In this document: piece after piece, positions 1 to 8,964 of the stretch | Position numbering within the stretch: position 1 is the stretch's first letter | How the letters are laid out: each line of letters starts with the position of its first letter | Origin: Eubacteriaceae bacterium | GTDB lineage: Bacteria > Bacillota > Clostridia > Eubacteriales > Alkalibacteraceae | DNA: 44,055 bases | NCBI GenBank assembly: GCA_013335935.1 | Contig: JAAXUP010000010.1 | Span: forward strand, 1-44,055 | Reading direction: 5' to 3' | Made by a program: the position numbers and the translations under genes | The notes under the pieces: model-generated | What the model was told of the DNA's origin: nothing | The model's input: the letters and a program-made list of their open reading frames with translations, nothing else | The model's database searches: none

Positions 1-1472
1 CGGCCACGGACATTCTGAGAACAGATGTCACTTCGTCTATAGGAAAAGGATATAATTACAATTACTGCGGCTATCGTGCAACACTTCCTGTGACAGCCAT
101 GACCCAAAACGGGACCTACAAGATATCTCTGGAGTTTAAAGCAGGAGGCTTCGTAAAAGAAGTAGGGGTGAACTATCCCTCTTCAGCTGGGTTAGCTTCA
201 ATACCAAGTAAGGTAGTGGGTAGCAAGCTTTATCAGCTTTCCTGGACAGCACCGGGACTTCAGATAACAAGTTCCGATTACACTCCGAATGTAAAACAAT
301 ATGTGGACAATGTGGTATGGAAAGACAATGCCCTCGAACTGACAGGGTGGATTACTCTCGAGGGTGTGAATCTGTCATCGGAAGCCAGTGTGGAGAAGAA
401 CATCCTGGTGAGAGACAGTGCAGGGAATGAACTTGGCAGGTATCTGGCGACGGATGTACTGAGAACGGACGTCACGTCAGCTTTCGGAAAAGGGTACAAT
501 TATAATTACAGCGGCTACACGGTAAGCCTTCCAATGACGGCTATGACCTCCGATGGAAACTACAGTATCTGTCTGGAGTTTAAATCAGGAGGATTCGTAA
601 AAGAAGTGACGGTAAACTATCCGTCTTCCGCCCAGTTATCATCGATTCCCGGAAAAGTAGTGGGTGTGAAGCTGTACCAGCCGAAGTGGGCCACAACAGG
701 ATTCCAGATCGGGGTTAGTTCCCCAAAATATACGGTAATGCTGGATCCGGGACACGAAGGGAAGTATCCCTTTGATCCAGGCGCGGTAAACAGCACACTG
801 AATATACTTGAATATCAGCTGAACAATCAGCTTGCTTCAAAAGTTGCTTCACAATTGACAGCAAATGGCTTTAAAGTCGTATACACCAGAAATCCTGACT
901 TGCAGGCGGCAGCTTCACTGGAGCAGAGGGCAGACTTGGTTAATGAGGTAAAACCTGACCTGTTTATCAGCATCCATCACGACTCGTCAACAGTGAGTGC
1001 AAGCCGAGGTTTCAGCATACATTGGAGCAGCTACCGCTACAACCTTGACACTTCGGGACTTACAGTTTATCTTAGTGGTAAAGCCTATCCTTTTGTAAGA
1101 CAATTTAAGCAGATTGAAAATTCCAAGGAAGAGACCTACATCGTTTATTTAGATGGTGGCTCTGAAAAAACCATGAATATTGACTCGGATATCGTTGTCA
1201 AGGATTCAACACTATGCAGTGCAGCCCAGGGGTCACAAAAATTCGCGAATATTCTTTATGGCTATCTGACACAGCTGGACTATATCGGACCTCGGACAAA
1301 TCCGGTCAGCGACCATAATCTTTACGTAACAAGAGAAACGAACGTTCCTTCTGTATTGTTCGAAGGGGGATTCCTCTCAAATAATACCGAGGTACAACTC
1401 ATTTCGAATTCAGCTAATCAAGATAAGTTTGCTGCAAAGGTCTCGGCTGCAGTAGTTGAATATTTCAAATAA
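1..1472 (+). CDS. N-acetylmuramoyl-L-alanine amidase with N-terminal repeats (5' end outside window)
   Basis: Zinc-dependent peptidoglycan amidase of the Amidase_3 family, which cleaves the MurNAc-L-Ala bond; expected outside the membrane. The frame is open from base 3, so the N terminus, including any signal peptide, lies upstream. The C-terminal half (from about base 730) has the family landmarks: DPGHEG (zinc His), an ILEYQLN helix with the zinc Glu, SIHHDS (second His) and FEGGFLSN (catalytic Glu). Before it lie two copies of a beta-rich repeat; the ATDxLRTDVTS segment recurs at bases 3 and 447, a period of 444 nt (148 residues). I do not recognise the repeat family; it may bind the cell wall or polysaccharide. 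A terminator follows directly. It precedes the polysaccharide locus, which fits a wall-remodelling role, but that link is inferred. Confidence 0.9.
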   Translation, partial: ATDILRTDVTSSIGKGYNYNYCGYRATLPVTAMTQNGTYKISLEFKAGGFVKEVGVNYPSSAGLASIPSKVVGSKLYQLSWTAPGLQITSSDYTPNVKQYVDNVVWKDNALELTGWITLEGVNLSSEASVEKNILVRDSAGNELGRYLATDVLRTDVTSAFGKGYNYNYSGYTVSLPMTAMTSDGNYSICLEFKSGGFVKEVTVNYPSSAQLSSIPGKVVGVKLYQPKWATTGFQIGVSSPKYTVMLDPGHEGKYPFDPGAVNSTLNILEYQLNNQLASKVASQLTANGFKVVYTRNPDLQAAASLEQRADLVNEVKPDLFISIHHDSSTVSASRGFSIHWSSYRYNLDTSGLTVYLSGKAYPFVRQFKQIENSKEETYIVYLDGGSEKTMNIDSDIVVKDSTLCSAAQGSQKFANILYGYLTQLDYIGPRTNPVSDHNLYVTRETNVPSVLFEGGFLSNNTEVQLISNSANQDKFAAKVSAAVVEYFK

Positions 1473-1486
1473 TATTAAGAGTCAGT

Positions 1487-1514
1487 CAGCCCTTCTTCGG
1501 GAGGGCTGTTCTTT
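1487..1514 (+). terminator. Intrinsic terminator after the amidase gene
   Basis: CAGCCCT and AGGGCTG pair as a 7 bp stem closing a loop that contains TTCG, followed by a T-rich tail. It separates the amidase from the rml operon. Confidence 0.85.
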
Positions 1515-1543
1515 CGTTTATAACAATACTTTTTGTTAGCTAC

Positions 1544-1572
1544 TTCATTTAGCTGTTAAAAAATGCTATAAT
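1544..1572 (+). promoter_or_regulatory. Promoter of the rml operon
   Basis: TTCATT at 1544-1549, a 17 nt spacer and TATAAT at 1567-1572, with TG one base upstream (extended -10). The segment from 1541 to about 1610 closely resembles the one before the phosphoglycosyl transferase gene at 8829. Confidence 0.75.
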
Positions 1573-1646
1573 GAAATGTAAATTTGAATTTGGACTGTCA
1601 GAGACATAGATAATATCGCTTAAAATGATGAAAGAGAGGAACACAA

Positions 1647-2525
1647 ATGAAAGGAATAATATTAGCCGGAGGATCCGGAACACGTTTGTATCCGTTAACA
1701 ATGGTAACAAGCAAACAGCTCCTGCCTGTTTACGACAAACCGATGATCTATTACCCACTGTCAACACTGATGCTGGCAGGAATAAAGGACATCCTGATCA
1801 TATCCACACCGGTGGATCTGCCAAACTTTGAGAAACTTTTAGGGGATGGAAGCCAATACGGAATAAACTTGTCCTATGCTGAACAGCCTTCGCCAGATGG
1901 ACTAGCCCAGGCATTTATTATTGGTGAGGAATTTATTGGGAATGATGACTGCGCCTTGGTATTGGGAGATAATATTTTCTATGGCAACAACTTTGGAAAA
2001 TTACTCAAGGAGGCTGCAGGAAATAAAGGGCGGGCGACCGTATTCGGTTATTATGTAGAAGATCCCGAGCGTTTTGGAGTTGTCGGATTTGATGAAAATG
2101 GCAAAGTACTATCGGTGGAAGAGAAACCCAAGGAGCCCCAGTCAAATTATGCCATTACAGGGTTGTATTTTTATGATAACAGCGTAGTGGAAATTGCAAA
2201 GTCGTTGAAGCCCAGCCCTCGTGGCGAACTTGAAATAACTGATTTAAATAGAGTCTATCTTGAAAAAGGAGATCTGGATGTTAAGCTTCTTGGGCGAGGA
2301 TTTGCATGGCTGGATACAGGCACAATGGATGCTCTTCTGGAAGCTGGAGAATTTGTAAAACTGCTGGAAAAAAGGCAGGGGATAAAGATTGCCGCCTTGG
2401 AGGAGATTTCATATTCCAACAAATGGATCACCAAGGATCAGTTGTTGGAATCCGCACGTAAATATGGGAAATCACCCTATGGACATTATTTAAGTAAAGT
2501 CGCCAAAGGAAAAATCAAGTATTAA
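1647..2525 (+). CDS. rmlA: Glucose-1-phosphate thymidylyltransferase (RmlA)
   Basis: First step of dTDP-L-rhamnose synthesis: glucose-1-phosphate plus dTTP to dTDP-glucose, in the cytoplasm. At 292 residues it has the usual length. It starts [18 protein letters not shown], the nucleotidyltransferase signature, followed by [16 protein letters not shown] and LGDNIFY with the metal-binding Asp. AGAGG lies before the ATG. It heads a tight operon rmlA-rmlC-rmlB-rmlD with gaps of 9-21 nt, transcribed from the promoter at 1544. No oddities seen. Confidence 0.97.
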   Translation: MKGIILAGGSGTRLYPLTMVTSKQLLPVYDKPMIYYPLSTLMLAGIKDILIISTPVDLPNFEKLLGDGSQYGINLSYAEQPSPDGLAQAFIIGEEFIGNDDCALVLGDNIFYGNNFGKLLKEAAGNKGRATVFGYYVEDPERFGVVGFDENGKVLSVEEKPKEPQSNYAITGLYFYDNSVVEIAKSLKPSPRGELEITDLNRVYLEKGDLDVKLLGRGFAWLDTGTMDALLEAGEFVKLLEKRQGIKIAALEEISYSNKWITKDQLLESARKYGKSPYGHYLSKVAKGKIKY

Positions 2526-2540
2526 AAAGAAGGTGCTAAT

Positions 2541-3086
2541 TTGAAAATAATCCTTACAGATATTGAAGATCTCCTCATCCTCGAGCCTAAGGTGTTTGGA
2601 GATCACAGAGGCTGGTTCATGGAGACCTACTCCAGCAAAACCATGACTGAGAATGGAATAGACAGGGAGTTCATTCAAGATAATCATTCCTTGTCCGCAC
2701 AAAAGGGAACCCTTCGAGGACTGCATTTTCAGAATGCTCCAAAAGCCCAGACTAAACTTGTCCGATGTACCAGAGGAAAGATTTTGGATGTTGCGGTGGA
2801 TCTGCGAAAAAGCTCGCTTACTTATAAGAAGTGGTTCTCGGTTGAACTGTCGGAAGACAATAAGAGGCAGCTCCTTGTTCCAAAAGGATTTGCCCATGGG
2901 TTTCTGACACTGACAGATGACGCGGAAGTGCAGTATAAGGTTGACGAATATTATTCACCGGATTGCGACCGGAGCATTCGCTATGACGATCCGGAATTAG
3001 CTATCCTTTGGGGAAGCATTCAACCAATCCTGTCAGATAAAGATTTGAACGCGCCATATTTAGCAGATAGCGATGTGAATTTTTAA
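2541..3086 (+). CDS. rmlC: dTDP-4-dehydrorhamnose 3,5-epimerase (RmlC)
   Basis: Third step of dTDP-L-rhamnose synthesis, epimerising C3 and C5 of dTDP-4-keto-6-deoxyglucose. It is a 181-residue cupin-type protein of normal length. RGLHFQ holds the conserved catalytic His region; VRCTRGKILDVAVDLR and VPKGFAHGFLTL are further family hallmarks. The start is TTG at 2541, preceded by AGAAGGTG; no better ATG is in frame. It lies 15 nt after rmlA and 21 nt before rmlB, so the four genes are surely co-transcribed. Confidence 0.96.
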   Translation: MKIILTDIEDLLILEPKVFGDHRGWFMETYSSKTMTENGIDREFIQDNHSLSAQKGTLRGLHFQNAPKAQTKLVRCTRGKILDVAVDLRKSSLTYKKWFSVELSEDNKRQLLVPKGFAHGFLTLTDDAEVQYKVDEYYSPDCDRSIRYDDPELAILWGSIQPILSDKDLNAPYLADSDVNF

Positions 3087-3107
3087 GATAAAGAAAGAGG
3101 GTATACT

Positions 3108-4127
3108 GTGAAAATTTTAGTAACCGGCGGAGCCGGATTTATCGGAAGTAATTTCGTTTATTATCTATTAAAAAAATATCCTGAATATAAAGTTGTTTGT
3201 CTGGATATGCTGACTTATGCGGGGAATCTGGAAACCCTGGAGGACGCTTTAAAGAATGAGAATTTTACTTTTGTTAAAGGCGATATCACGGACAGAGATT
3301 TTGTTTTTGATCTTTTTTCCAGCGAAGGGTTTGATGTTATTGTCAATTTTGCCGCGGAGTCCCATGTGGACAGATCCATCGAAGATCCCGGTGTATTCCT
3401 GAAGACCAATATTTTAGGCACTCAGGTGTTGATGGATGCTTCAAGGGAATACCCTGTAAAAAGATTTCACCAGGTTTCCACAGACGAGGTCTATGGAGAT
3501 CTTCCCCTGGATCGGCCTGAACTTTTCTTTGTGGAGGATACCCCTTTGCATACATCTTCACCCTATTCTGCTTCCAAGGCCTCAGCAGATCTCCTGGTGC
3601 TTTCTTATTTCAGGACCTTCAAACTTCCTGTGACCATCTCCAGGTGTTCTAACAATTATGGTCCTTATCACTTCCCGGAGAAGCTTATTCCTTTAATGAT
3701 TTCCAGAGCCTTGAAAGATGAAAGCCTTCCGGTATATGGGAAAGGTGAGAACGTACGGGACTGGTTGTATGTGGAGGATCATTGCTCTGCCATCGATCTT
3801 ATCATTCATAAGGGCAGGGTTGGGGAGGTTTACAATATCGGCGGTCATAATGAGCGTACCAATCTGCAGGTCGTAAAAACGATCCTTGCGGAGCTGGGTA
3901 AGCCGGAGTCCCTTATCCACTACGTCACAGACAGGCCAGGACATGACATGAGGTATGCCATCGATCCAACGAAAATAAAAGAAGAACTTGGCTGGGAACC
4001 TGAAACCAAGTTTGATGATGGAATAAAGTTAACCGTTAAATGGTATCTAGAACATAAATCCTGGTGGGAAAATATCCTCAATGGAGAATACCAGAATTAC
4101 TTTGATAAAATGTATCAAGACAGATAA
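3108..4127 (+). CDS. rmlB: dTDP-glucose 4,6-dehydratase (RmlB)
   Basis: Second step of dTDP-L-rhamnose synthesis, converting dTDP-glucose to the 4-keto-6-deoxy sugar with bound NAD. This 339-residue extended SDR has GGAGFIGS at residues 7-14 (Rossmann nucleotide-binding loop), STDEVYGD (catalytic Thr-Asp-Glu) and the Tyr153-x3-Lys157 pair in SPYSASKAS. RCSNNYGPYHFPEKLIP is characteristic of RmlB. The start is GTG at 3108, with GAGGG upstream. It lies between rmlC and rmlD. Confidence 0.97.
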   Translation: MKILVTGGAGFIGSNFVYYLLKKYPEYKVVCLDMLTYAGNLETLEDALKNENFTFVKGDITDRDFVFDLFSSEGFDVIVNFAAESHVDRSIEDPGVFLKTNILGTQVLMDASREYPVKRFHQVSTDEVYGDLPLDRPELFFVEDTPLHTSSPYSASKASADLLVLSYFRTFKLPVTISRCSNNYGPYHFPEKLIPLMISRALKDESLPVYGKGENVRDWLYVEDHCSAIDLIIHKGRVGEVYNIGGHNERTNLQVVKTILAELGKPESLIHYVTDRPGHDMRYAIDPTKIKEELGWEPETKFDDGIKLTVKWYLEHKSWWENILNGEYQNYFDKMYQDR

Positions 4128-4136
4128 GGAGAAGCC

Positions 4137-4976
4137 ATGAAGGTATTGGTTACAGGTGTCAACGGACAACTTGGTCATGATGTGCTGGAGAGATTAAAGG
4201 CTCAGCAAATAGAATGTCTGGGTGTCGGAAGGCTTGAATTCGACTTGACAAACGAAAAAGAGACGGAGGAATTTATCCTTGGTTATCATCCCCAGGCGGT
4301 GATCCACTGTGCCGCTTATACCGCTGTGGATCAGGCTGAAATTGAAAAAGAACTTTGCACCACTGTCAATGTAATTGGAACCGGTGCCATCGCACGGGCT
4401 TGCAGGAAGATCGATGCTAAGCTGATTTACATCAGTACAGATTATGTTTTTAATGGCAGAGGTGAAGTTCCTTTTGAAACGGATGTTCAGCCCTTGCCTA
4501 TAAATTATTATGGAAAGACTAAGTTTGAAGGCGAGCTGGAAGTAAAAAAAGTGATGGAAAAATATTTTATTATCCGCACATCCTGGGTGTTTGGCTGCAA
4601 TGGAAATAATTTCGTTAAGACCATGCTCAGACTGGGTAAGGATAAAAAAGAGCTGAGTGTTGTCTCGGATCAGGTTGGTTCACCTACTTACACTTGGGAT
4701 CTGGCAAAATTGATCGTGGAAATGGTTGTTACAGAGAAATATGGGATATATCATGGAACCAACGAAGGATACTGCAGCTGGTACGAATTTGCCTGTGAAA
4801 TTTTCCGCCAGACGAAGTTGGATGTTAAGGTAATTCCCATAAAATCCGAGGATTACCCAACAAAAGCCGTAAGGCCCAAAAATTCCAGACTATCCAAGGA
4901 TAAGCTGGAAGCAGAAGGCTTTAACAGGTTGCCTGCGTGGCAGGATGCTCTCAGGAGGTACCTGCTTGAAATCTAA
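4137..4976 (+). CDS. rmlD: dTDP-4-dehydrorhamnose reductase (RmlD)
   Basis: Last step of dTDP-L-rhamnose synthesis, an NAD(P)H-dependent reduction of the 4-keto group. At 279 residues it has family-typical length. GVNGQLGHDV is the cofactor loop, VIHCAAYTAVDQAE and STDYVFNG are RmlD signatures, and INYYGKTK holds the Tyr-x3-Lys pair. AAGGAGAAGCC precedes the ATG. Its last 11 nt overlap the next gene, whose ribosome binding site lies inside the rmlD coding sequence, suggesting translational coupling. Confidence 0.96.
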   Translation: MKVLVTGVNGQLGHDVLERLKAQQIECLGVGRLEFDLTNEKETEEFILGYHPQAVIHCAAYTAVDQAEIEKELCTTVNVIGTGAIARACRKIDAKLIYISTDYVFNGRGEVPFETDVQPLPINYYGKTKFEGELEVKKVMEKYFIIRTSWVFGCNGNNFVKTMLRLGKDKKELSVVSDQVGSPTYTWDLAKLIVEMVVTEKYGIYHGTNEGYCSWYEFACEIFRQTKLDVKVIPIKSEDYPTKAVRPKNSRLSKDKLEAEGFNRLPAWQDALRRYLLEI

Positions 4977-5988
4977 AGTCAGTATAATCATACCCGTCTA
5001 TAATACGGAAAAATATATCAGTAAATGCATTGATTCAATAATGGGTCAAGCATTTACTGATTTTGACTTGATTCTGGTAAATGATGGTTCAACTGACAAT
5101 AGCGGGAAAATTTGTAACAACTATGCCTCGGAAGATGACAGGATCAGCGTCATTCATAAACCAAATGGAGGCCAGTCGAGCGCTAGAAATGCGGGTCTGG
5201 CTATTGCCAAGGGGGAGTATATCAGCTTTATCGATAGTGACGACTGGATCGATCCTGATTTTTATTGTACTTTGGTAGAATATGCAGACTCAAATCGTGC
5301 GGATATCGCTGCATGCAATTTGTATGTTGTAAATCAATGGGATCAAATCCGTCCATTTACACCTGATGCCAAGAGTAAAATTTACAGTAGAGCTGAAGCT
5401 GTTGAAGAAATATTCTCGAATAGGATCCTGACCTTCAGTCCATGCAATAAAATATACAGAAGGCATATATTTGAAAACTTGAGATTTGATCAGGATATCA
5501 TTTTAGAAGACATGGACATAGCCTACAAAATCATTCATAGAGCAAATAAAATTGTGTACCTGGAACAACCGCTCTATTATTACAGATATAATAACGAAAG
5601 TACCTTGAGAAAGAAATTCACGTTGAAACGGATTGATGAGTACGAGGTTAAGAAACGAATGTACGAATTTTATCTGAAGAATTATCCTGAGTTAGCAGAT
5701 CAAGTATATCTTGAATTGTTATTAACAGGGATTAACTTATACAGACTGGTCAGCATACATCATCGGAATAAATTGCAGCAATATCAATATTTAATTGAAT
5801 TCGACAGAAAAATTTTAAGGCGGCTTCTTACAAATAGCCGGTTAAAAATAAAGAAGAAAATCGAAGGGTGCTGGATTTTAATTTCTCCAAAAATTAGCAT
5901 CTGGATTTTGAATAGTAAAGATCGGATCAGAAAACTGGTTTATTTGATCAAGGCAATTAAGAAAACGAAAGCAAAAATATGGAAGTAA
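4966..5988 (+). CDS. Family 2 glycosyltransferase
   Basis: Transfers a sugar from a nucleotide sugar to the growing lipid-linked repeat unit on the inner face of the membrane; the sugar cannot be told from sequence, though rhamnose is an obvious candidate given rmlABCD upstream. The GT-A fold is clear: VSIIIPVYNTEKYI at the N terminus, LVNDGSTDNSG, GGQSSARNAGL and the DSDDW metal-binding motif. I chose TTG at 4966 (340 residues) because AGGAGG at 4953-4958 is well spaced for it; an ATG at 4945 would place the SD inside the gene. The C-terminal third is basic and may touch the membrane. Confidence 0.9.
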   Translation: MKSKVSIIIPVYNTEKYISKCIDSIMGQAFTDFDLILVNDGSTDNSGKICNNYASEDDRISVIHKPNGGQSSARNAGLAIAKGEYISFIDSDDWIDPDFYCTLVEYADSNRADIAACNLYVVNQWDQIRPFTPDAKSKIYSRAEAVEEIFSNRILTFSPCNKIYRRHIFENLRFDQDIILEDMDIAYKIIHRANKIVYLEQPLYYYRYNNESTLRKKFTLKRIDEYEVKKRMYEFYLKNYPELADQVYLELLLTGINLYRLVSIHHRNKLQQYQYLIEFDRKILRRLLTNSRLKIKKKIEGCWILISPKISIWILNSKDRIRKLVYLIKAIKKTKAKIWK

Positions 5989-6007
5989 TTGATATGGAGA
6001 TTTTATT

Positions 6008-7522
6008 ATGAATGTTAATCAAAGAAAAGTTGGCGTGATCCTTTCATATGTGTCGCTGATCCTTTATGCACTTGTAGGTTTTTTTTATGTGCCTTTATTA
6101 CTTAAATATTTAGGAAAAAATGAATATGGATTATTTCAGCTTATGGGATCATTAGTTGCTTATTTTGCCGTTATGGATTTCGGGTTGTCCTCAACAGTTG
6201 TAAAATATTATTCTGAGTTTGATGCAAAAGGGGATCATGAAGGATTGGAGAATACCCTGGGATTGGCAAAACGAATATATTATATCCTGACATTAATTGT
6301 ACTGGTCATGGGTGTGGTAGTTTATTTTAATATTGAAAGCATCTTTCAATCCTCTTTGAGCGTTTATGAAATTGATGAATCAAAAAAAATCTTTGTATTA
6401 CTGATCGTAAATTTTGTAATCACATTGTTGACAAATATTTATACATCCATTATCATGGCAAATGAAAAATTTATATTTATTCGGGTTTTGGCCATATTTC
6501 AAACCATGCTGCAGCCCTTTGTTATTGTAGCCTTGATTATGATGTACCCTAAAGCGTTGACAGTTGTGTTGATACAAACAGTCTTTAATTTAATTGTAGG
6601 CATTATTAAATATTTTTATTCGGAATATATGCTAAAACAAAAAATGGCAGTTCACTATGTGGATAAAAAAATACTAAAAAGCATGCTGACTTTTGCGTCC
6701 AGCGTTTTTTTAGTCAGCATTGTGGATCAGGTCTTTTGGAAAAGCAATCAGATCATTCTGGGAATAATCTCGGGAACTTCTGTAGTTGCGGTATATTCAG
6801 TTGCTGCACAAATCTATATGAACTATACACCGCTGTCCACTGTCATACAAGGGGTTTTTCTTCCCCGGATCACGAAGCTTGTAGCCGGTCGAGTAGACAA
6901 AAAGGAATTGTCAGATTATTTTATTCGAATTGGAAGAATCCAATATGTCATTCTTCTATGCGTGTTATTAGGATTTTTTATTTTTGGCAAGGAATTTATT
7001 GCAATATGGGTGGGGAAAGATTACATGTCGGCTTACTGGATTGCCTTGATCATCATGGTACCCTTTACTATTGATTTGATCCAAAATCTTGGACTAACCA
7101 TACTCCAAGCCAAAAATCTGTATGGTTTTCGAGCAAAAGTATACCTGCTATCAGCAATTGGCAGCATTATTTTAGCGGTTATTCTTAGCAAGAAATATGG
7201 GGCGGAAGGAGCGGCTTTCGCAACAGGTTTGATGATGCTGATCGCCAATGGTTTAGTCATGAATATCTTTTATTATAAAATAGTCGGGATCAATATTCCG
7301 GAATTTTGGCTTCAAATATTCAAGATAACCCTCCCAGGGTGTATCCCGATTCCTTTAAGTTTTATGTTGAAAAGACTATATCCGATAAATAATTTTTCGG
7401 GTTTGCTTATTGAAGGACTGATATATGTTTTTGTTTATCTGGGCAGTATATGGGTTTTGGGATTGAATGATTATGAAAAAAATCTACTGATTAAACCATT
7501 AAAGAAAATAATTAATAAATAA
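6008..7522 (+). CDS. Wzx-type polysaccharide flippase
   Basis: Polytopic membrane protein of the MOP superfamily (polysaccharide biosynthesis protein/MATE-like), expected to flip undecaprenyl-linked repeat units to the outer face. It has 504 residues and about 12-14 hydrophobic segments starting at VILSYVSLILYALVGFFY. Family-like features include YLGKNEYGLFQLMGS and FGLSSTVVKYYSE. GGAG precedes the ATG at a good distance. It is the last gene of the rml unit and ends at a bidirectional terminator. The family is clear; the substrate is inferred only from position. Confidence 0.9.
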   Translation: MNVNQRKVGVILSYVSLILYALVGFFYVPLLLKYLGKNEYGLFQLMGSLVAYFAVMDFGLSSTVVKYYSEFDAKGDHEGLENTLGLAKRIYYILTLIVLVMGVVVYFNIESIFQSSLSVYEIDESKKIFVLLIVNFVITLLTNIYTSIIMANEKFIFIRVLAIFQTMLQPFVIVALIMMYPKALTVVLIQTVFNLIVGIIKYFYSEYMLKQKMAVHYVDKKILKSMLTFASSVFLVSIVDQVFWKSNQIILGIISGTSVVAVYSVAAQIYMNYTPLSTVIQGVFLPRITKLVAGRVDKKELSDYFIRIGRIQYVILLCVLLGFFIFGKEFIAIWVGKDYMSAYWIALIIMVPFTIDLIQNLGLTILQAKNLYGFRAKVYLLSAIGSIILAVILSKKYGAEGAAFATGLMMLIANGLVMNIFYYKIVGINIPEFWLQIFKITLPGCIPIPLSFMLKRLYPINNFSGLLIEGLIYVFVYLGSIWVLGLNDYEKNLLIKPLKKIINK

Positions 7523-7568
7523 GCCCTGTGTGACTGATTGTATCTACTGTCAGTCACACAGGGCTATC
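7522..7568. terminator. Bidirectional terminator between convergent genes
   Basis: A perfect 16 bp inverted repeat, AGCCCTGTGTGACTGA at 7522-7537 and its complement at 7550-7565, with a 12 nt loop. It lies between the forward flippase gene and the reverse LCP gene, with T-rich sequence following and A-rich sequence preceding, so it can serve both. Confidence 0.93.
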
Positions 7569-7588
7569 ATTTTCATTTTATGCAGAGG

Positions 7589-8647
7589 TCAATTTCGGTC
7601 TATTCGATTGCTAATTTCCTGTAAAGCATCAGAGGGTTCATATTCCTCATTTTCATAAATGAACTGGTGGAGATGGCGTGCGTTGTCAACTAACGTGTCT
7701 GGCAATAGATAGGATATTTCGCTGATCATCGCAGATCGGATATAATCGTCAGTTGGAAGACGGGTGCCTTCCAAAGTTCTCGTTCCCGAGGTAAATACCT
7801 GTGTTCCCAGGCTAATGATCTCTCCACGGGTAAGACTGGTTTTTACATAAGGGAGTATGCTGTCTGCGAAAGCGATGGTAGTTTTTAAGGACTTTTCGGT
7901 TATGATCTTGTTAAATAGTTGTTCAAGGACACTCCGCTGCCGTTCCGTCCGTTCGTAGTCGCCATTTCCGACTTTTCTTATTCTGCTGTAAGCTACCGCT
8001 TGACGTCCATCCATATTGTAGGTTCCAGGAGAAGAGATGCGATCTGAATAAGTACCTCCAAGGTAGCCGTTCAATGCATTCAGAGAATCATTAAACCCCT
8101 TAACCTCATAATCCTTCAGTTCGATTTCAACGCCTCCGACAGCATCGACGATTTTTTCAACCGCTTCAAAATCCACAACCACATAATCAGTGATATTCAT
8201 ATCAAAATTTAAATTTAATGTTTTGATGGAAAGCTCTGGTCCGCCAAGAGCGTAGGAACTGTTGATCTTATTGTAACCATGATCAGGGATTCTTGCATAA
8301 GTATCCCGCATTACTGATGTGATCTTGATTTTTTTATTCTCTGGATCAATAGTGGCAATCATGATGGTATCAGCTAAGGACTCGGAGTAATCGTCATCCC
8401 GGGTATCGATACCGAACAGAGCGAGGTTCGTCAGTTTATAATCGATCTTTGCCAGATCTTTGTTTACATATAATTCTTCTTCATTGTTTGTGATTTCCTC
8501 GGTATTGACCTTACCTAAAAAATGATTAAATAGGAAGAAAAATAACGAAGCGACAAGGATGACCATCGTGAAAAGTGCGATCAGTATCCTTCGGAGTCTC
8601 TTTTTTGGATTTTTTTTTCTTTTTCTTATTGGGGCTTCATTAGCCAT
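7589..8647 (-). CDS. LytR-CpsA-Psr (LCP) family cell-wall glycopolymer ligase
   Basis: LCP proteins transfer undecaprenyl-linked glycopolymers (teichoic acid, capsule) to peptidoglycan outside the membrane. The 352-residue protein has a basic cytoplasmic N terminus (RKRKKNPKKRLRR), one membrane segment at about residues 22-43, then the LCP domain: LFGIDTRDDD, DTIMIATIDPENKKIKITS, VMRDTYARIPDHG, VVDFEAVEKIVDAVGGVEI and YERTERQRSVLEQL. The Asp and Arg residues that bind pyrophosphate lipid are present. AGGTGATT precedes the ATG on the reverse strand. It stands alone, opposite to its neighbours, and is the most likely enzyme to fix this locus's polymer to the wall. Confidence 0.94.
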   Translation of the reverse strand: MANEAPIRKRKKNPKKRLRRILIALFTMVILVASLFFFLFNHFLGKVNTEEITNNEEELYVNKDLAKIDYKLTNLALFGIDTRDDDYSESLADTIMIATIDPENKKIKITSVMRDTYARIPDHGYNKINSSYALGGPELSIKTLNLNFDMNITDYVVVDFEAVEKIVDAVGGVEIELKDYEVKGFNDSLNALNGYLGGTYSDRISSPGTYNMDGRQAVAYSRIRKVGNGDYERTERQRSVLEQLFNKIITEKSLKTTIAFADSILPYVKTSLTRGEIISLGTQVFTSGTRTLEGTRLPTDDYIRSAMISEISYLLPDTLVDNARHLHQFIYENEEYEPSDALQEISNRIDRN

Positions 8648-8726
8648 TGAATCACCTGCCGAAATTTTTAATTTTTACTATCTCACGAGATCCACGCGAC
8701 AAAGGTGCGGTCTCGTTAACCTCTTG

Positions 8727-8754
8727 ATTATACCATTATAATGAAATATGTCAA
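8727..8754 (-). promoter_or_regulatory. Promoter of the LCP gene
   Basis: On the reverse strand TTGACA (complement of 8749-8754), a 16 nt spacer and TATAAT (complement of 8727-8732): a consensus vegetative promoter about 80 nt before the start codon. Confidence 0.85.
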
Positions 8755-8831
8755 TATTGGTTATCTCAATGGAATGTATAATATGTAAAAAAATAGGTAA
8801 GTTCAGATACAATCAAACAAAAATTATTTAC

Positions 8832-8860
8832 TTCATTTAATTAATGAAAGATGTTATAAT
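8832..8860 (+). promoter_or_regulatory. Promoter of the phosphoglycosyl transferase / FucNAc unit
   Basis: TTCATT at 8832-8837, a 17 nt spacer and TATAAT at 8855-8860, with TG one base upstream. The element and the following 45 nt match the rmlA promoter region at 1541, including the non-consensus -35. Confidence 0.78.
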
Positions 8861-8894
8861 GGATTGTAAAGTTTGAATATAGATTTGACAGAGA

Positions 8895-8940
8895 TAAATG
8901 CTATCGTAGGATTACAATCTATAGCATTTATTTTATATTT
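8895..8940 (+). promoter_or_regulatory. Leader hairpin before the phosphoglycosyl transferase gene
   Basis: TAAATGCTAT at 8895-8904 pairs perfectly with ATAGCATTTA at 8921-8930 (10 bp, 16 nt loop), followed by TTTTATATTT. It starts about 30 nt after the expected transcription start, so it could act as an attenuator. The stem is A/T-rich, so this remains a candidate. Confidence 0.5.
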
Positions 8941-8964
8941 CATGGTTAGCGAGGAGAATAGTTT

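Larger units (their letters stand above)
8648..8964. other. Divergent 317 bp control region between the LCP gene and the second capsule unit
   Basis: No gene seen. It holds the reverse-strand LCP promoter (8727-8754), an A/T-rich stretch, the forward promoter-leader element (8829-8907) and a leader hairpin (8895-8930). Confidence 0.8.
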
